From: Xenorhabdus griffiniae
GTDB lineage: Bacteria > Pseudomonadota > Gammaproteobacteria > Enterobacterales > Enterobacteriaceae
Assembly (NCBI RefSeq): GCF_037265215.1
Contig: NZ_CP147737.1
Span: forward strand, 310,001 to 374,000
Direction: 5' to 3'
DNA: 64,000 bases
Under the pieces are notes generated by a model. That model had not been told where the DNA came from. It worked only from the letters and a program-made list of their open reading frames with translations, and searched no databases. The position numbers were made by a program, and so were the translations under genes. Each line of letters opens with the position of its first letter. The stretch's first letter is position 1. Positions 1-8,640 of the stretch are shown piece after piece.

Positions 1-2
1 TG

Positions 3-3000
3 ATCGCCCAGGGCAGTGAATCCGTCTTTATCAATGGTCAGCCGGCGGCTCGTCAGGGTGACAAGCTGGCCTGTGGCGCGACCATCAAGAGTGGCGCCAG
101 TAAAGTCTTTATCGGCAGCGGTCAGGGCACCTATCTGGACATCGCGGAAGAATTTTCTGGCTGGCAACGGGCGTTACTGGTGGCGGTGGAATTTTTAGTG
201 CCGCCAACGCGGGGCATGGGCAAAGGGCTGGGTAAGCTGCTGACCCAAACTGGCCGGCAGGCGGTGCTGACGGGCGCAAAACTGGGGGCTAAAAAAGTGG
301 GCCCTGCCCTGAAGGGCCGGCTGATTTGTGTCAAAACCGCGTTTACCACCCATAAAGGGGTTAAACGTTTCACGCAGGCCGCCAAAAAATTCTTCACAGG
401 CGACCCGATAGACGTGACCACCGGCAGCCTGTTTGACCAGCGCACCGAGTTTGAACTGGGGCAAACGCTACCGCTGCACTTTACCCGCAGCTGGTCGCCG
501 GGGCAGTGGGGCCTGCTGGGGGAGAACTGGTTCGATAATTTCTCGGAATGCGTGCTGGTGACAGGCGACCGGATAGAAATCCTGACCCCCGAAGGGGCTG
601 CCCTGCATTTTGCGCTGCCCGCCAGCGTGGACCACAGTATCAATCCGGAGCACCCGGAATTTACGCTGAGCCGGCAAAAACAGGGCTTTGTCCTGAGCGA
701 GCGCAATCATCCGGTGCGTAAATACTTCACCCGGTTAGCCCGCACCGAAGCGAAGACGGAACAACGCTGGTTACTCACGGAACACCGTGATCGCAATGGC
801 AATGCCGTGCGTTTTCACTATAACGACACCCATCAACTGGAAACAGTCACCCACAGCGATGGGCCGGCACTGCGGTTGTACTACCGTGAAGATGGCCGGC
901 TAACCGATATTCGCCGCACGGATAACGGTCTGGATGCCGTGATGGCGCATTATGATTATCACGCCGATTGCCGGCTGGCTGAGGCCGACAGTACCCAGCA
1001 TTTTCATCTGTTTTATGAATACAACGATCAGGGACTGATCAGTCGCTGGTCGGATGGCGACCAGACGGCGGTCGATTATACCTATGATACGCAGGGCCGT
1101 TGTATTCACAGTGTGGGCAGCGGCGGGTTCTATCCGGTGCAACTGACCTATGAGCCGGGCATCACCCGTTCCACCACGCCACAAGGTCACACCACCACCT
1201 GGCATTACACTGACCAACAACAGGTCACCCAGGTCGAAACTCCGTGTGGTCATGTCACGCGTTATCAATACGATGAATGGGGCAACCTGCGCCAGCAGAT
1301 TTTACCGGAAGGACACACCCTGACGTTAGATTATCTGGCGGATAGCGGGCTGGTCACCGCCTTGACGGATGCGACCGGCGCAACCTGGCAATACCACTAC
1401 GATGAGGCTGACCGGCTGATCAGCATGACCGATCCGCTTGGGCGGGTCTGGTGGCAGCAATACGATGACAGGGGCAATGCGGTCTGCTTTATTGCCCCCG
1501 ATGGCCGCAAAACCACGCTGACGCGTAATGAATTTGGCCTGGTTATCGCGGCGGAAGAGGATGAAGGGCATAAACGCACCTGGGAATATGACCGCCATCA
1601 TCGCCTGAGCAGACTGTTTGATGAAGAGCACCGCAGCCTGCGATTGGGTTACGACAGCCATGACCGGTTGCAGCGGCTGGCCTCGGGAGGCGGGGCCTTA
1701 TGGCGGTGGGAATACGATCGCCATCATCGGGTGGCGCTCAGCGATCGGCCGAACAACAGCCTGGAGCGTTTTCGTCATGACCGGCACGGTAACCTGACCG
1801 AATGGACGGATGCGCGCGGCGTGTCATGGCATATCGAATACGGGCCGTTTGACTTACCGGTGGCGCGGGTGGATGGGGAAGGCCATCGCTGGCAGTATCG
1901 TTATGACCCGGACAGCCTGCAACTGCTTGAGGTCATCAATCCGCAAGGGGAAAGTTACCGCTATACGCTGGATGCGGACGGGCGGGTGGTTACCGAAACC
2001 GACTATGCCGGCACGCAATGGCGCTATGCCTATGACGGTAACGGCAACTGCAGGGAAAAACGGGATGCGCTGGGGAATATCACGCGCTTTGAGTACGATG
2101 CGGCCGGCCGCCTGACGGCGATGCACACCCCGGAAGGCACCACGGCCTACCAATACGATATACTGGGGCGTTTACTGGCTGTCACGGCACCTGACAGCGC
2201 ACCGCTGACGTTTGAATACGATGAGAAAGACCGCATCGTGAAAGAAACGCAGCCCCACGGTGAAATCCGGCGTGCTTACCCGGACAGTGCGCGCGTCGAA
2301 AGCACCTATCATCCGGTGGACGGGCCGCACTGGTCGGTCACCGTTGAAACGAATGCGGTCGGGGAACTGAAACAGGTCCGCCTGAAGGGGGAACATGTTC
2401 TCCGTATAGAACGGGATGAAGACGGGCACGAGTGGCATCGCCAGTCGGATAAAGGGTTTATCCTGCGTCAGGAACATGCCCTGATGGGGCAACTGACCGC
2501 GCAGCGTGCCGGGCGCAATACGGCGTTTTTTGAGGCCCACGAGGTAGCTGATATTCCGTCGCCCACGTTGGCGGGGCTGGACAGGGAATACCGTTACGAT
2601 GCGGCGCTCAATCTGGTGGCGGCCAATGATGAGCGGCAGTGGCTGCGCTATGTGGTGAACGGTAACGGGCAGGTCACCTCAGTCAGTGACGGCGAGCGGT
2701 TGCGGGAACATTATCAGTACGATGCCTGCGGTTACCCTGCCCGCCGTTTTGATGGTTTGCACGACATTGACGGGGAGCGGCTCTACCAACAAGGCCACCG
2801 GCTACGCCAAGTCGGTCAACACCTGTTTGAATATGATGAAGCTGGTCGGATGACGGCCATGCAGCTTTGGCAGGAAGGCCACCGCCCGCAACTGACCAAG
2901 TTCCGCTGGAACAGCCAGAACCAGTTGATTGGGGTGCAGACCCCGGGCGGCCAGCAGTGGGCCTATCGCTACGATGCTTTCGGGCGACGCACCGAAAAAG

Positions 3001-3911
3001 TGTGTGACTCATCGGGCGAGCGCACGACTTATCTGTGGGATGGGGATGTGCCGACGGAAATTCGGGAGTACCGGCATAACCGGTTGCACTGTATCCGCCA
3101 TCTGGTGTTCGACGGCTGGCAGTTACTGGCGCAGCAGGTGCAGTTTTTCACCCCGAATCCGGAAAACCGCCATGAATTGCTGGCCGGAAAAATCCAGACG
3201 CAGTATGCGGTGTGTGCCCCAACAGGGGAACCGCTGGCCTTGTTCGATGAAGCCGGTCATCGGGTTTGGCGCCAGCCAAAGCAAAGTCTGTATGGGCTAC
3301 AGCTTGATTTTTCCGGTGAAAATGCGGCACTGAATCCGGGCTTACAATTTGCCGGTCAGTGGCTGGATGACGAGAGCGGGTTAGTCTACAATCGGTTCAG
3401 GTATTACTCGCCGGTGGCAGGGCAGTATCTGACACCCGACCCTATCGGTTTAGCCGGAGGGGAGAATCCGTATGCTTACGTTGGAAATCCGACGATTTGG
3501 ATCGATCCACTAGGGCTGGCTGGATGTTGGACGGCTAAAAATGTCGTTGGAAGAAAAGTTTATCAGCGAAATGATTTATTTGACCCGCATCATATTGATG
3601 AATATGGAAGAACAAATATTCAACGAATGAAGAAAGGGCAGGCGCCCATCGGTAAAGACGGATTAGAAGTAAACCTCCATCACGTCACTCAAGATGAACC
3701 CGGTCCAATGGCTGAAATTTTGAGTAGTACTCATAGTAAGCATGATCGTAAGTTGCATATGTTCTCTAATCAGTGGGATAAAACGTGGGTTGGCCCTGAT
3801 GGCGTAAGGCGTAGATATAATAGTGCACCACCATCAATGAACAGGCGTCCATTTAACCGCTGGAAGAAAAAATATTGGAAAGCAAGAGCGTTGGACTTTT
3901 TAATTCCTTAA
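3..3911 (+). CDS. PAAR-Rhs polymorphic toxin with LHH nuclease tip (5' end outside window)
   Basis: The reading frame is open from the window edge, so the true start lies upstream; a GTG at 180 is internal. The first 40 or so visible residues (GQPAARQGDKLACG, then IGSGQ) are the end of a PAAR domain, which caps the type VI secretion spike. A long RHS/YD-repeat core follows, closing with the paired DPIGL...DPLGL motif that marks the autoproteolytic boundary. The variable tip is about 130 residues (3519-3908) and contains GLEVNLHH followed by a second His-rich stretch, as in LHH nucleases of the HNH/EndoVII superfamily. Inference: a T6SS-delivered DNase used against competitors. A SUKH immunity gene starts 14 bp downstream. 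The tip is AT-richer than the core, typical of Rhs tip exchange. No T6SS structural genes are visible. Confidence 0.9.
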   Translation: MAQGSESVFINGQPAARQGDKLACGATIKSGASKVFIGSGQGTYLDIAEEFSGWQRALLVAVEFLVPPTRGMGKGLGKLLTQTGRQAVLTGAKLGAKKVGPALKGRLICVKTAFTTHKGVKRFTQAAKKFFTGDPIDVTTGSLFDQRTEFELGQTLPLHFTRSWSPGQWGLLGENWFDNFSECVLVTGDRIEILTPEGAALHFALPASVDHSINPEHPEFTLSRQKQGFVLSERNHPVRKYFTRLARTEAKTEQRWLLTEHRDRNGNAVRFHYNDTHQLETVTHSDGPALRLYYREDGRLTDIRRTDNGLDAVMAHYDYHADCRLAEADSTQHFHLFYEYNDQGLISRWSDGDQTAVDYTYDTQGRCIHSVGSGGFYPVQLTYEPGITRSTTPQGHTTTWHYTDQQQVTQVETPCGHVTRYQYDEWGNLRQQILPEGHTLTLDYLADSGLVTALTDATGATWQYHYDEADRLISMTDPLGRVWWQQYDDRGNAVCFIAPDGRKTTLTRNEFGLVIAAEEDEGHKRTWEYDRHHRLSRLFDEEHRSLRLGYDSHDRLQRLASGGGALWRWEYDRHHRVALSDRPNNSLERFRHDRHGNLTEWTDARGVSWHIEYGPFDLPVARVDGEGHRWQYRYDPDSLQLLEVINPQGESYRYTLDADGRVVTETDYAGTQWRYAYDGNGNCREKRDALGNITRFEYDAAGRLTAMHTPEGTTAYQYDILGRLLAVTAPDSAPLTFEYDEKDRIVKETQPHGEIRRAYPDSARVESTYHPVDGPHWSVTVETNAVGELKQVRLKGEHVLRIERDEDGHEWHRQSDKGFILRQEHALMGQLTAQRAGRNTAFFEAHEVADIPSPTLAGLDREYRYDAALNLVAANDERQWLRYVVNGNGQVTSVSDGERLREHYQYDACGYPARRFDGLHDIDGERLYQQGHRLRQVGQHLFEYDEAGRMTAMQLWQEGHRPQLTKFRWNSQNQLIGVQTPGGQQWAYRYDAFGRRTEKVCDSSGERTTYLWDGDVPTEIREYRHNRLHCIRHLVFDGWQLLAQQVQFFTPNPENRHELLAGKIQTQYAVCAPTGEPLALFDEAGHRVWRQPKQSLYGLQLDFSGENAALNPGLQFAGQWLDDESGLVYNRFRYYSPVAGQYLTPDPIGLAGGENPYAYVGNPTIWIDPLGLAGCWTAKNVVGRKVYQRNDLFDPHHIDEYGRTNIQRMKKGQAPIGKDGLEVNLHHVTQDEPGPMAEILSSTHSKHDRKLHMFSNQWDKTWVGPDGVRRRYNSAPPSMNRRPFNRWKKKYWKARALDFLIP

Positions 3912-3924
3912 GAGGAAGGAAGCG

Positions 3925-4395
3925 ATGAGTTATATAGATTTAATTGAAAAGGAAATGATAGCAAGCGGGGAAGAAATTCTTTCTAGTGGCGGAGCTGATA
4001 TAGATACCATTAGTAAGTTTGAGTCATTACTTGGTGTTACCTTTCCTGAGTCATATAAAATTTTCTTACAGAAATATGGAACGCTTGCTTTTGGCGGGGA
4101 TAATTATTACGGAGTAACTAAAAAAGGTATAAATGGAGATCAAGCCCCATGTGTTCTGTATGTTACAAAGCAGGCTAGAGATGCAGGTGATATAGATGAA
4201 GGGATGATTAAAATAAAATCATCAGGATATGGACCTTCTTATTCTATTGATACTAATACTATAGGAAAGACAGGAGAGGCTGTTATTGTCGAAACTGAAT
4301 TATCTTTCAAAAGAGATGGTGTCAAAAATATCATTGCAGATAGCTATGCTGAGTTTCTTTTAACAGAAATAAGAGAAGCTATAGAGGATTTATAA
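3925..4395 (+). CDS. SUKH (SMI1/KNR4-type) immunity protein
   Basis: This 156-residue cytosolic protein follows the Rhs nuclease tip after 13 bp and is preceded by an AGAGGAAGGAAG ribosome-binding site. Residues 28-55 (FESLLGVTFPESYKIFLQKYG) match the SMI1/KNR4 signature of SUKH immunity proteins, the commonest partners of nuclease tips in polymorphic toxin systems. It should neutralise the LHH tip of the upstream Rhs. The specific pairing is inferred from adjacency. A strong hairpin-plus-T terminator follows the stop codon. Confidence 0.85.
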   Translation: MSYIDLIEKEMIASGEEILSSGGADIDTISKFESLLGVTFPESYKIFLQKYGTLAFGGDNYYGVTKKGINGDQAPCVLYVTKQARDAGDIDEGMIKIKSSGYGPSYSIDTNTIGKTGEAVIVETELSFKRDGVKNIIADSYAEFLLTEIREAIEDL

Positions 4396-4418
4396 TCGCT
4401 ATTTATATTAATAAGCAA

Positions 4419-4447
4419 CAAGCCAGAAAAATCTGGCTTGTTTTTTT
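4419..4447 (+). terminator. Rho-independent terminator after immunity gene 1
   Basis: A nine-base-pair stem (CAAGCCAGA / TCTGGCTTG) with an AAAA loop is followed by seven T residues, 24 bp after the SUKH stop. It ends the rhs-immunity transcript and separates it from the convergent symE-like gene. Confidence 0.85.
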
Positions 4448-4460
4448 GAAATAAAATCTT

Positions 4461-4787
4461 TTATTCCGCCTGATAATCCCCAATTAGCTCCCGCATCCGT
4501 AGCTTAATCTCACTGAGCTGGTCTTGCTGGTACTGTTGCTTAATGGTGCGGGTGTCGTCGCTGTCAGGAATAAGCACCAGACAGCCGTCCATAATCTTGA
4601 CGGTGAGAGTGCCACCAATCTCAAACCCAACCTGCTTAAGCCATTGGCCTTTCAGGTGGATCGCAGGCGGGGCATTGGCCTTGTCATTTTGCGGCACGTA
4701 TCCCACGGTGTAATAACGTTCTGTTTTGGCGGCTTTATTTACCGCGCGGTTTTGCTTAGAATACCTACCAAAACCCCGCCAAACCAA
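4461..4787 (-). CDS. SymE-like protein, copy 1 (start uncertain, possibly 5'-truncated)
   Basis: The 108-residue frame contains the SymE core: YTVGYVPQ, then [15 protein letters not shown] and the VKIMDGCLVLIPD segment, followed by a charged helical tail. In E. coli SymE is an SOS-induced, AbrB-fold-like toxin controlled by an antisense RNA. Here the gene is convergent with the rhs-immunity unit. The only start giving the full frame is TTG at 4787, and the first about 15 residues do not look like SymE. The GC-rich segment upstream may therefore have replaced the native 5' end. Copies 2 and 3 (6289-6521 and 8496-8640) share its 3' part. Family assignment is firm; activity is doubtful. Confidence 0.75.
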   Translation of the reverse strand: MVWRGFGRYSKQNRAVNKAAKTERYYTVGYVPQNDKANAPPAIHLKGQWLKQVGFEIGGTLTVKIMDGCLVLIPDSDDTRTIKQQYQQDQLSEIKLRMRELIGDYQAE

Positions 4788-4789
4788 AA

Positions 4790-5386
4790 CACCGTGTGCC
4801 CCCGTTCGGCTAAGACCGAGTCTTCTTTAGCTGCCTTGTGTTGCTCAGGCCAACAACCCTGTAGGCAGGTCGGCCTGCGGCCTCCGCTAAGTGACCTCCC
4901 CCGCCCCAACCCCGCTGCACTGGCTGCGCCCGGCTCGCAGTCGCTGCGCTCCTCGCTCGTTACCGTGCTCGCCATCTTCGCCCCATGCAGCCCCCCGCAG
5001 GGGGCTTCCCTTGAATAAAGCGGTCATGCAAAGCCGTGCTCAATTTGAAACGCCGGTGATCCAGAGCGTCGCAGGGCGCCGCTTGCGGGCTCTGTGCCGC
5101 CCGCCCCCGCAGAACGGCCGCCCGCCGCCCGGCAAGCCGGGCAGCGTTCGCCCGTTGCCGAAAATGAAAAACCGCACAAAATCAGGTTGCTCAGCGCATC
5201 AAAAGGCAAACCGGAAGCTATACTGCACAACAGCTTGCGGCGGTAGCGTGGCAAACAATCCCAAAAGGTGCGTCGGGGGTAAAAAAGTGATCGGGGCAAA
5301 ACCGACTCAATCGGCTGCTTCGGAAGCCTTGCCCTGCGCGGGCTGGCGCTGCCCTACGGGTATGACTGCCTCGGAGATGATGGCTC
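4790..5386. other. GC-rich segment between Rhs cassettes 1 and 2, no supported gene
   Basis: About 600 bp, clearly GC-richer than the flanking tips, with several short palindromes (for example GCCCCCCGCAGGGGGC near 4991-5006 and CCGGCAAGCCGGGC near 5131). Open frames exist on both strands but have the low-complexity Arg/Pro/Ser composition of non-coding GC-rich DNA and no recognisable domain. It ends exactly where Rhs-core homology restarts, just after an in-frame stop at 5378-5380. I read it as a transferred or rearranged fragment, of unknown origin. Confidence 0.5.
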
Positions 5387-5929
5387 TTTGCCGGCCAGTG
5401 GCTGGATGACGAGAGCGGGTTAGTCTACAATCGGTTCAGGTATTATTTGCCGGTGGCGGGACAGTATCTGACGCCGGATCCGATTGGGTTAGCTGGAGGC
5501 GTAAATTCGTATGCTTACGTGCCTAATCCTACAAATTGGATCGATCCACTAGGTCTAAATTCTAAAAAATGTCAGTATGTTTACCGAGAATTAAGCGTTG
5601 AAGATCGAATTAGATTCGATGCAGGATTAAGCATACAGCCTAAAGGAACAGGGGGATCAATCGCCGCTCATGTTGATGGAAAACCTACAGGGTTTGTTTC
5701 GGTTGCTGAAGTGCGGGACGCAACTGAAAGATTTTCTTCTGGCAGTGGATTAGTGCGTATTGATGTTAAAAAAGCGACCCAAAATGGAGCAACATATATT
5801 CCTCATAAAAATGTTATGCAAACAGTTAATTCACAAGGTTCACTACAAAATAGAAAAGATGCCAAAAGAGCAGTGGAAGGTTTATTTAAAGGTGAAATCC
5901 CCCATAAGGCTATTGAACTTATAAAGTAG
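5387..5929 (+). pseudogene. Orphan Rhs C-terminal cassette 2, ART-like toxin tip
   Basis: Homology to the end of the Rhs core starts at [11 protein letters not shown] (5387) and runs through the DPIGL...DPLGL boundary. A novel tip of about 123 residues follows (5558-5926). An in-frame TGA at 5378 precedes the homology and there is no ATG; TTG 5447 is the only candidate start, so this is a displaced tip, not a full Rhs. The tip opens with VYRELS, has GFVSVAEV near its middle and closes with [12 protein letters not shown]. That order (Arg, Ser, late Glu followed by LFxG-IP) resembles the R-S-E arrangement of ADP-ribosyltransferase toxins. This is an inference from motifs only. The small downstream gene is its likely immunity partner. 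It could be silent, or expressed from a start within the core remnant. Confidence 0.7.
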
Positions 5930-5937
5930 GAGAAAAT

Positions 5938-6228
5938 ATGCCAGCATTATCAGAGTATTCCAGTGTAACAAATACCGTATTTAATATTTTAGATAAGAAA
6001 GGATATAATATATGGTATAACAAGAAACTAGATATGTATTGTGCCGAGAAAGATGGTTGGGATTTCATGGCAGATTCTCCTTGCGGCTTGCTTGGTGTTA
6101 TATCTATATATGAATTTAAAAAACCAGAAAAATATCAAGAATATTGGTGGCGAGACGAAGAGAAAGACTTATTAGAGAATTTAAGCGATACATCACCAGA
6201 ATATACATCTGTTATACATAATAAATAA
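5938..6228 (+). CDS. Predicted immunity protein for Rhs cassette 2
   Basis: This 96-residue soluble protein starts 8 bp after the cassette 2 toxin, with an AGGAGAAAAT ribosome-binding site. It is rich in aromatic and acidic residues (KDGWDFMADSP, YWWRDEE), common in small toxin-neutralising proteins. I do not recognise a named family. Position, spacing, AT-rich composition and size all argue for immunity against the ART-like tip. It ends before a long inverted repeat at 6245-6276. Confidence 0.65.
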   Translation: MPALSEYSSVTNTVFNILDKKGYNIWYNKKLDMYCAEKDGWDFMADSPCGLLGVISIYEFKKPEKYQEYWWRDEEKDLLENLSDTSPEYTSVIHNK

Positions 6229-6244
6229 TGTTTAATTAAATTAT

Positions 6245-6276
6245 AATTGTCCGGCTAATTAACTGGCCGGACAATT
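6245..6276. terminator. Inverted repeat, probable bidirectional terminator
   Basis: AATTGTCCGG pairs with CCGGACAATT across a 12-nt loop, lying between the convergent immunity gene 2 and the symE remnant. No long T tract follows on either strand, so termination strength is uncertain. Confidence 0.5.
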
Positions 6277-6288
6277 AATTACCCTATT

Positions 6289-6521
6289 TTATCCTGCCTG
6301 ATAATCCTCTATCAACTCCCGCATCCTAAGCTTAATTTCACTGAGCTGATCCTGCTGGCGCTGGTACTGTTGCCTGATGGTGCGGGTGTCGTCGCTGTCA
6401 GGGATCAGCACAATGCAGCCATCCATAATTTTAACGGTGAGTGTGCCGCCAATATCAAATCCGGCCTGCTTAAGCCACTGCCCCTTGAGATGGATCGCAG
6501 GCGGGGCGTTGGCCTTATCAT
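6289..6521 (-). pseudogene. SymE-like copy 2, 5'-truncated
   Basis: Residues from about [18 protein letters not shown] to the C-terminus match copy 1 closely, with a QRQQ insertion in the tail. Homology stops at 6521, where Rhs-core sequence begins in the opposite orientation. The frame continues for about 10 residues into antisense Rhs sequence and has an ATG there, but that N-terminus is not SymE. The YTVGY N-terminal strand is missing, so function is unlikely unless the fused product is stable. Confidence 0.75.
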
Positions 6522-7914
6522 CGGGCGCAATACGGCGTTTTTTGAGGCCCACGAGGTAGCTGATATTCCGCCGCTCACGTTGGCGGGGCTGGACAGGGAA
6601 TACCGTTACGATGCGGCGCTCAATCTGGTGGCGGCCAATGATGAGCGGCAGTGGCTGCGCTATGTGGTGAACGGTAACGGGCAGGTCACCTCAGTCAGTG
6701 ACGGAGAGCGGTTGCGGGAACATTATCAGTACGATGCCTGCGGTTACCCCGCCCGCCGTTTTGATGGTTTGCACGACATTGACGGAGAGCGGCTTTACCA
6801 GCAAGGCCATCGGTTACGCCAAGTCGGTCAACACCTGTTTGAATATGATGAAGCTGGTCGGATGACCGCCATGCAGCTCTGGCAGGAAGGCCACCGCCCG
6901 CAACTGACCAAGTTCCGCTGGAACAGCCAGAACCAGTTGATTGGCGTGCAGACCCCGGGCGGCCAGCAGTGGGCCTATCGCTACGATGCTTTCGGGCGAC
7001 GCACCGAAAAAGTGTGTGACTCATCGGGCGAGCGCACGACTTATCTGTGGGATGGGGATGTGCCGACGGAAATTCGGGAGTACCGGCATAACCGGTTGCA
7101 CTGTATCCGCCATCTGGTGTTCGACGGCTGGCAGTTACTGGCGCAGCAGGTACAGTTTTTTACTCCGAATCCGGAAAACCGCCATGAATTGCTGGCCGGA
7201 AAAATCCAGACGCAGTATGCGGTGTGTGCCCCAACAGGGGAACCGCTGGCCTTGTTCGATGAAGCCGGTCATCGGGTTTGGCGCCAGCCAAAGCAAAGTC
7301 TGTATGGGCTACAGCTTGATTTTTCCGGTGAAAATGCGGCACTGAATCCGGGGCTAAAATTTGCCGGTCAGTGGCTGGATGAGGAGAGCGGGCTGGTCTA
7401 CAATCGGTTCAGGTATTTTTCGCCTGTTGCAAGTATGTACCTGACGCCCGATCCTCTGGGATTAAATGGTGGTCTTAATCCTTATTCTTATGTTAAAAAC
7501 CCAACAAGCTGGGTTGATCCATTTGGCTTATCAAGCTTTAATGCATTTGAATTAGCTCAAAGAAAAGCCAAAGAAGTCAGGGAATACAGTAAAGCTAATG
7601 GAATTAGGAGACCAACAGCTACAACGGTTGTTAAAAATACCAGAACAGGTGATGTATTCTATGGTTTTAGTGGCATTAAACCTCAAAAAATCTCAGCAAG
7701 ACTTGGTGTTGAAATGCCTTCTAAAAGTTTAGAACCTTGGTCAGTAAATAACTGTGGTGAAATTGATGCAGTTAATAAGGCCATAAAAGGTGGTTCTTCT
7801 CTTCATGACTTAGAAATGGCAACAGTGCGAACTGGTGATGGAAGTGCATTTCCAAAATGTAAAAACTGCCAATATACATTCAACCGTTTGGGTATCAAAG
7901 TATTAACAGGATAA
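6522..7914 (+). pseudogene. Orphan Rhs core fragment with deaminase tip (cassette 3)
   Basis: From 6522 the DNA repeats the last third of the upstream Rhs core (its 2511-3420) with few differences, running into DPLGL...DPFGL and a 127-residue tip (7531-7911). The tip has NCGEIDAVNKA and, about 30 residues later, PKCKNC. This CxE plus CxxC pair is the zinc and catalytic signature of the cytidine-deaminase superfamily used by YwqJ-like polymorphic toxins. The frame is open upstream through antisense symE to an ATG at 6370, which is unlikely to be a real start. There is no PAAR or N-terminal half, so it is a displaced tip that could be recombined in-frame onto the full Rhs. A SUKH-3 gene follows after 3 bp. 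Confidence 0.8.
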
Positions 7915-7917
7915 AAT

Positions 7918-8370
7918 ATGTGTTATTCATTTAATAATGCAATAAAGGAAACATTACTTATAAATGGGTGGTTTCCTAATAGGTCAATAAATATTGATAA
8001 ATATTTATCTGTGCTAAAGGAAAAAGGTTATTACGTTCATAATAATGCTCTGAAATTTTTTCATAATTTGGGAGGGATAAAGGTTGAACATGAAGCTTAT
8101 GCGGATCCAACAGATATAGATGTAAGTGATTTTACTCCGACGAAGCCAGCAAATTGGCTAGATCCATTATGGGTAGAACACTATGAAAGCATAATTAAAA
8201 ATAGATTATGTCCAATAGGTATAGGCTTTTCTGAACATATGACATTTTTCCTATCTGAATCAGGTGGTATTTATGGTGGATATGATGATTATTTTTGCTT
8301 AATAGGAAATGATATAGAATTGGCACTGCAAAATTTATTTTTTGATCATGACTTTACTCAATTAGAATAA
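7918..8370 (+). CDS. SUKH-3-type immunity protein
   Basis: This 150-residue protein starts 3 bp after the deaminase cassette. It has NGWFPNRSIN near the N-terminus, a central HNLGGIKVEHE, and a C-terminal CPIGIGFSEHMTFFLSESGGIYGGYDD. That series (GWFPxR, FLxxxGG, CPIG, IYGG.DD) is characteristic of the SUKH-3 immunity family, which often partners deaminase tips. Its role as antidote to cassette 3 is inferred from family and adjacency. Confidence 0.8.
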   Translation: MCYSFNNAIKETLLINGWFPNRSINIDKYLSVLKEKGYYVHNNALKFFHNLGGIKVEHEAYADPTDIDVSDFTPTKPANWLDPLWVEHYESIIKNRLCPIGIGFSEHMTFFLSESGGIYGGYDDYFCLIGNDIELALQNLFFDHDFTQLE

Positions 8371-8495
8371 TAGATTGCTCTGATATGGCTTAATTTTAAA
8401 ATTAAAGTTATTCATGTTTATATTATTAAAAGGCTGGAAAGATCCCATGCTCTTCCGGCTTTCTTCTGTTTTTAAGAGCTGCTTAATCCCTGCCC

Positions 8496-8640
8496 TTAGT
8501 TGCTTTTATAGTCCCCAAGTAGTTCCCGCATTTTCAGTTTGATCTCACTGAGCTGATCTTGCTGGCGCTGGTACTGTTGTTTAATGGTACGGGTGTCGTC
8601 AGTATCAGGAATCAGCACCAGACAGCCGTCCATGATCTTG
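8496..8640 (-). pseudogene. SymE-like copy 3, 3' remnant only
   Basis: On the minus strand the sequence reads KIMDGCLVLIPDTDDTRTIK and on through LRE-type tail residues to GDYKSN-stop. This is the last about 48 residues of the same SymE-like protein as at 4461 and 6289. Homology ends at 8640, after which unrelated AT-rich sequence begins. It marks the downstream edge of the third Rhs cassette. Confidence 0.75.

Noticed and set aside
4739-5409. Open frames in the GC-rich segment between Rhs cassettes
   Set aside because: Low-complexity Arg/Pro/Gly/Ser products without domains. Frames of this kind recur in GC-rich debris and are commonly over-annotated.
6370-6521. ATG 6370 as true start of the third Rhs fragment
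   Set aside because: This stretch is antisense to the symE remnant and has no Rhs homology before 6522, so the start is fortuitous.
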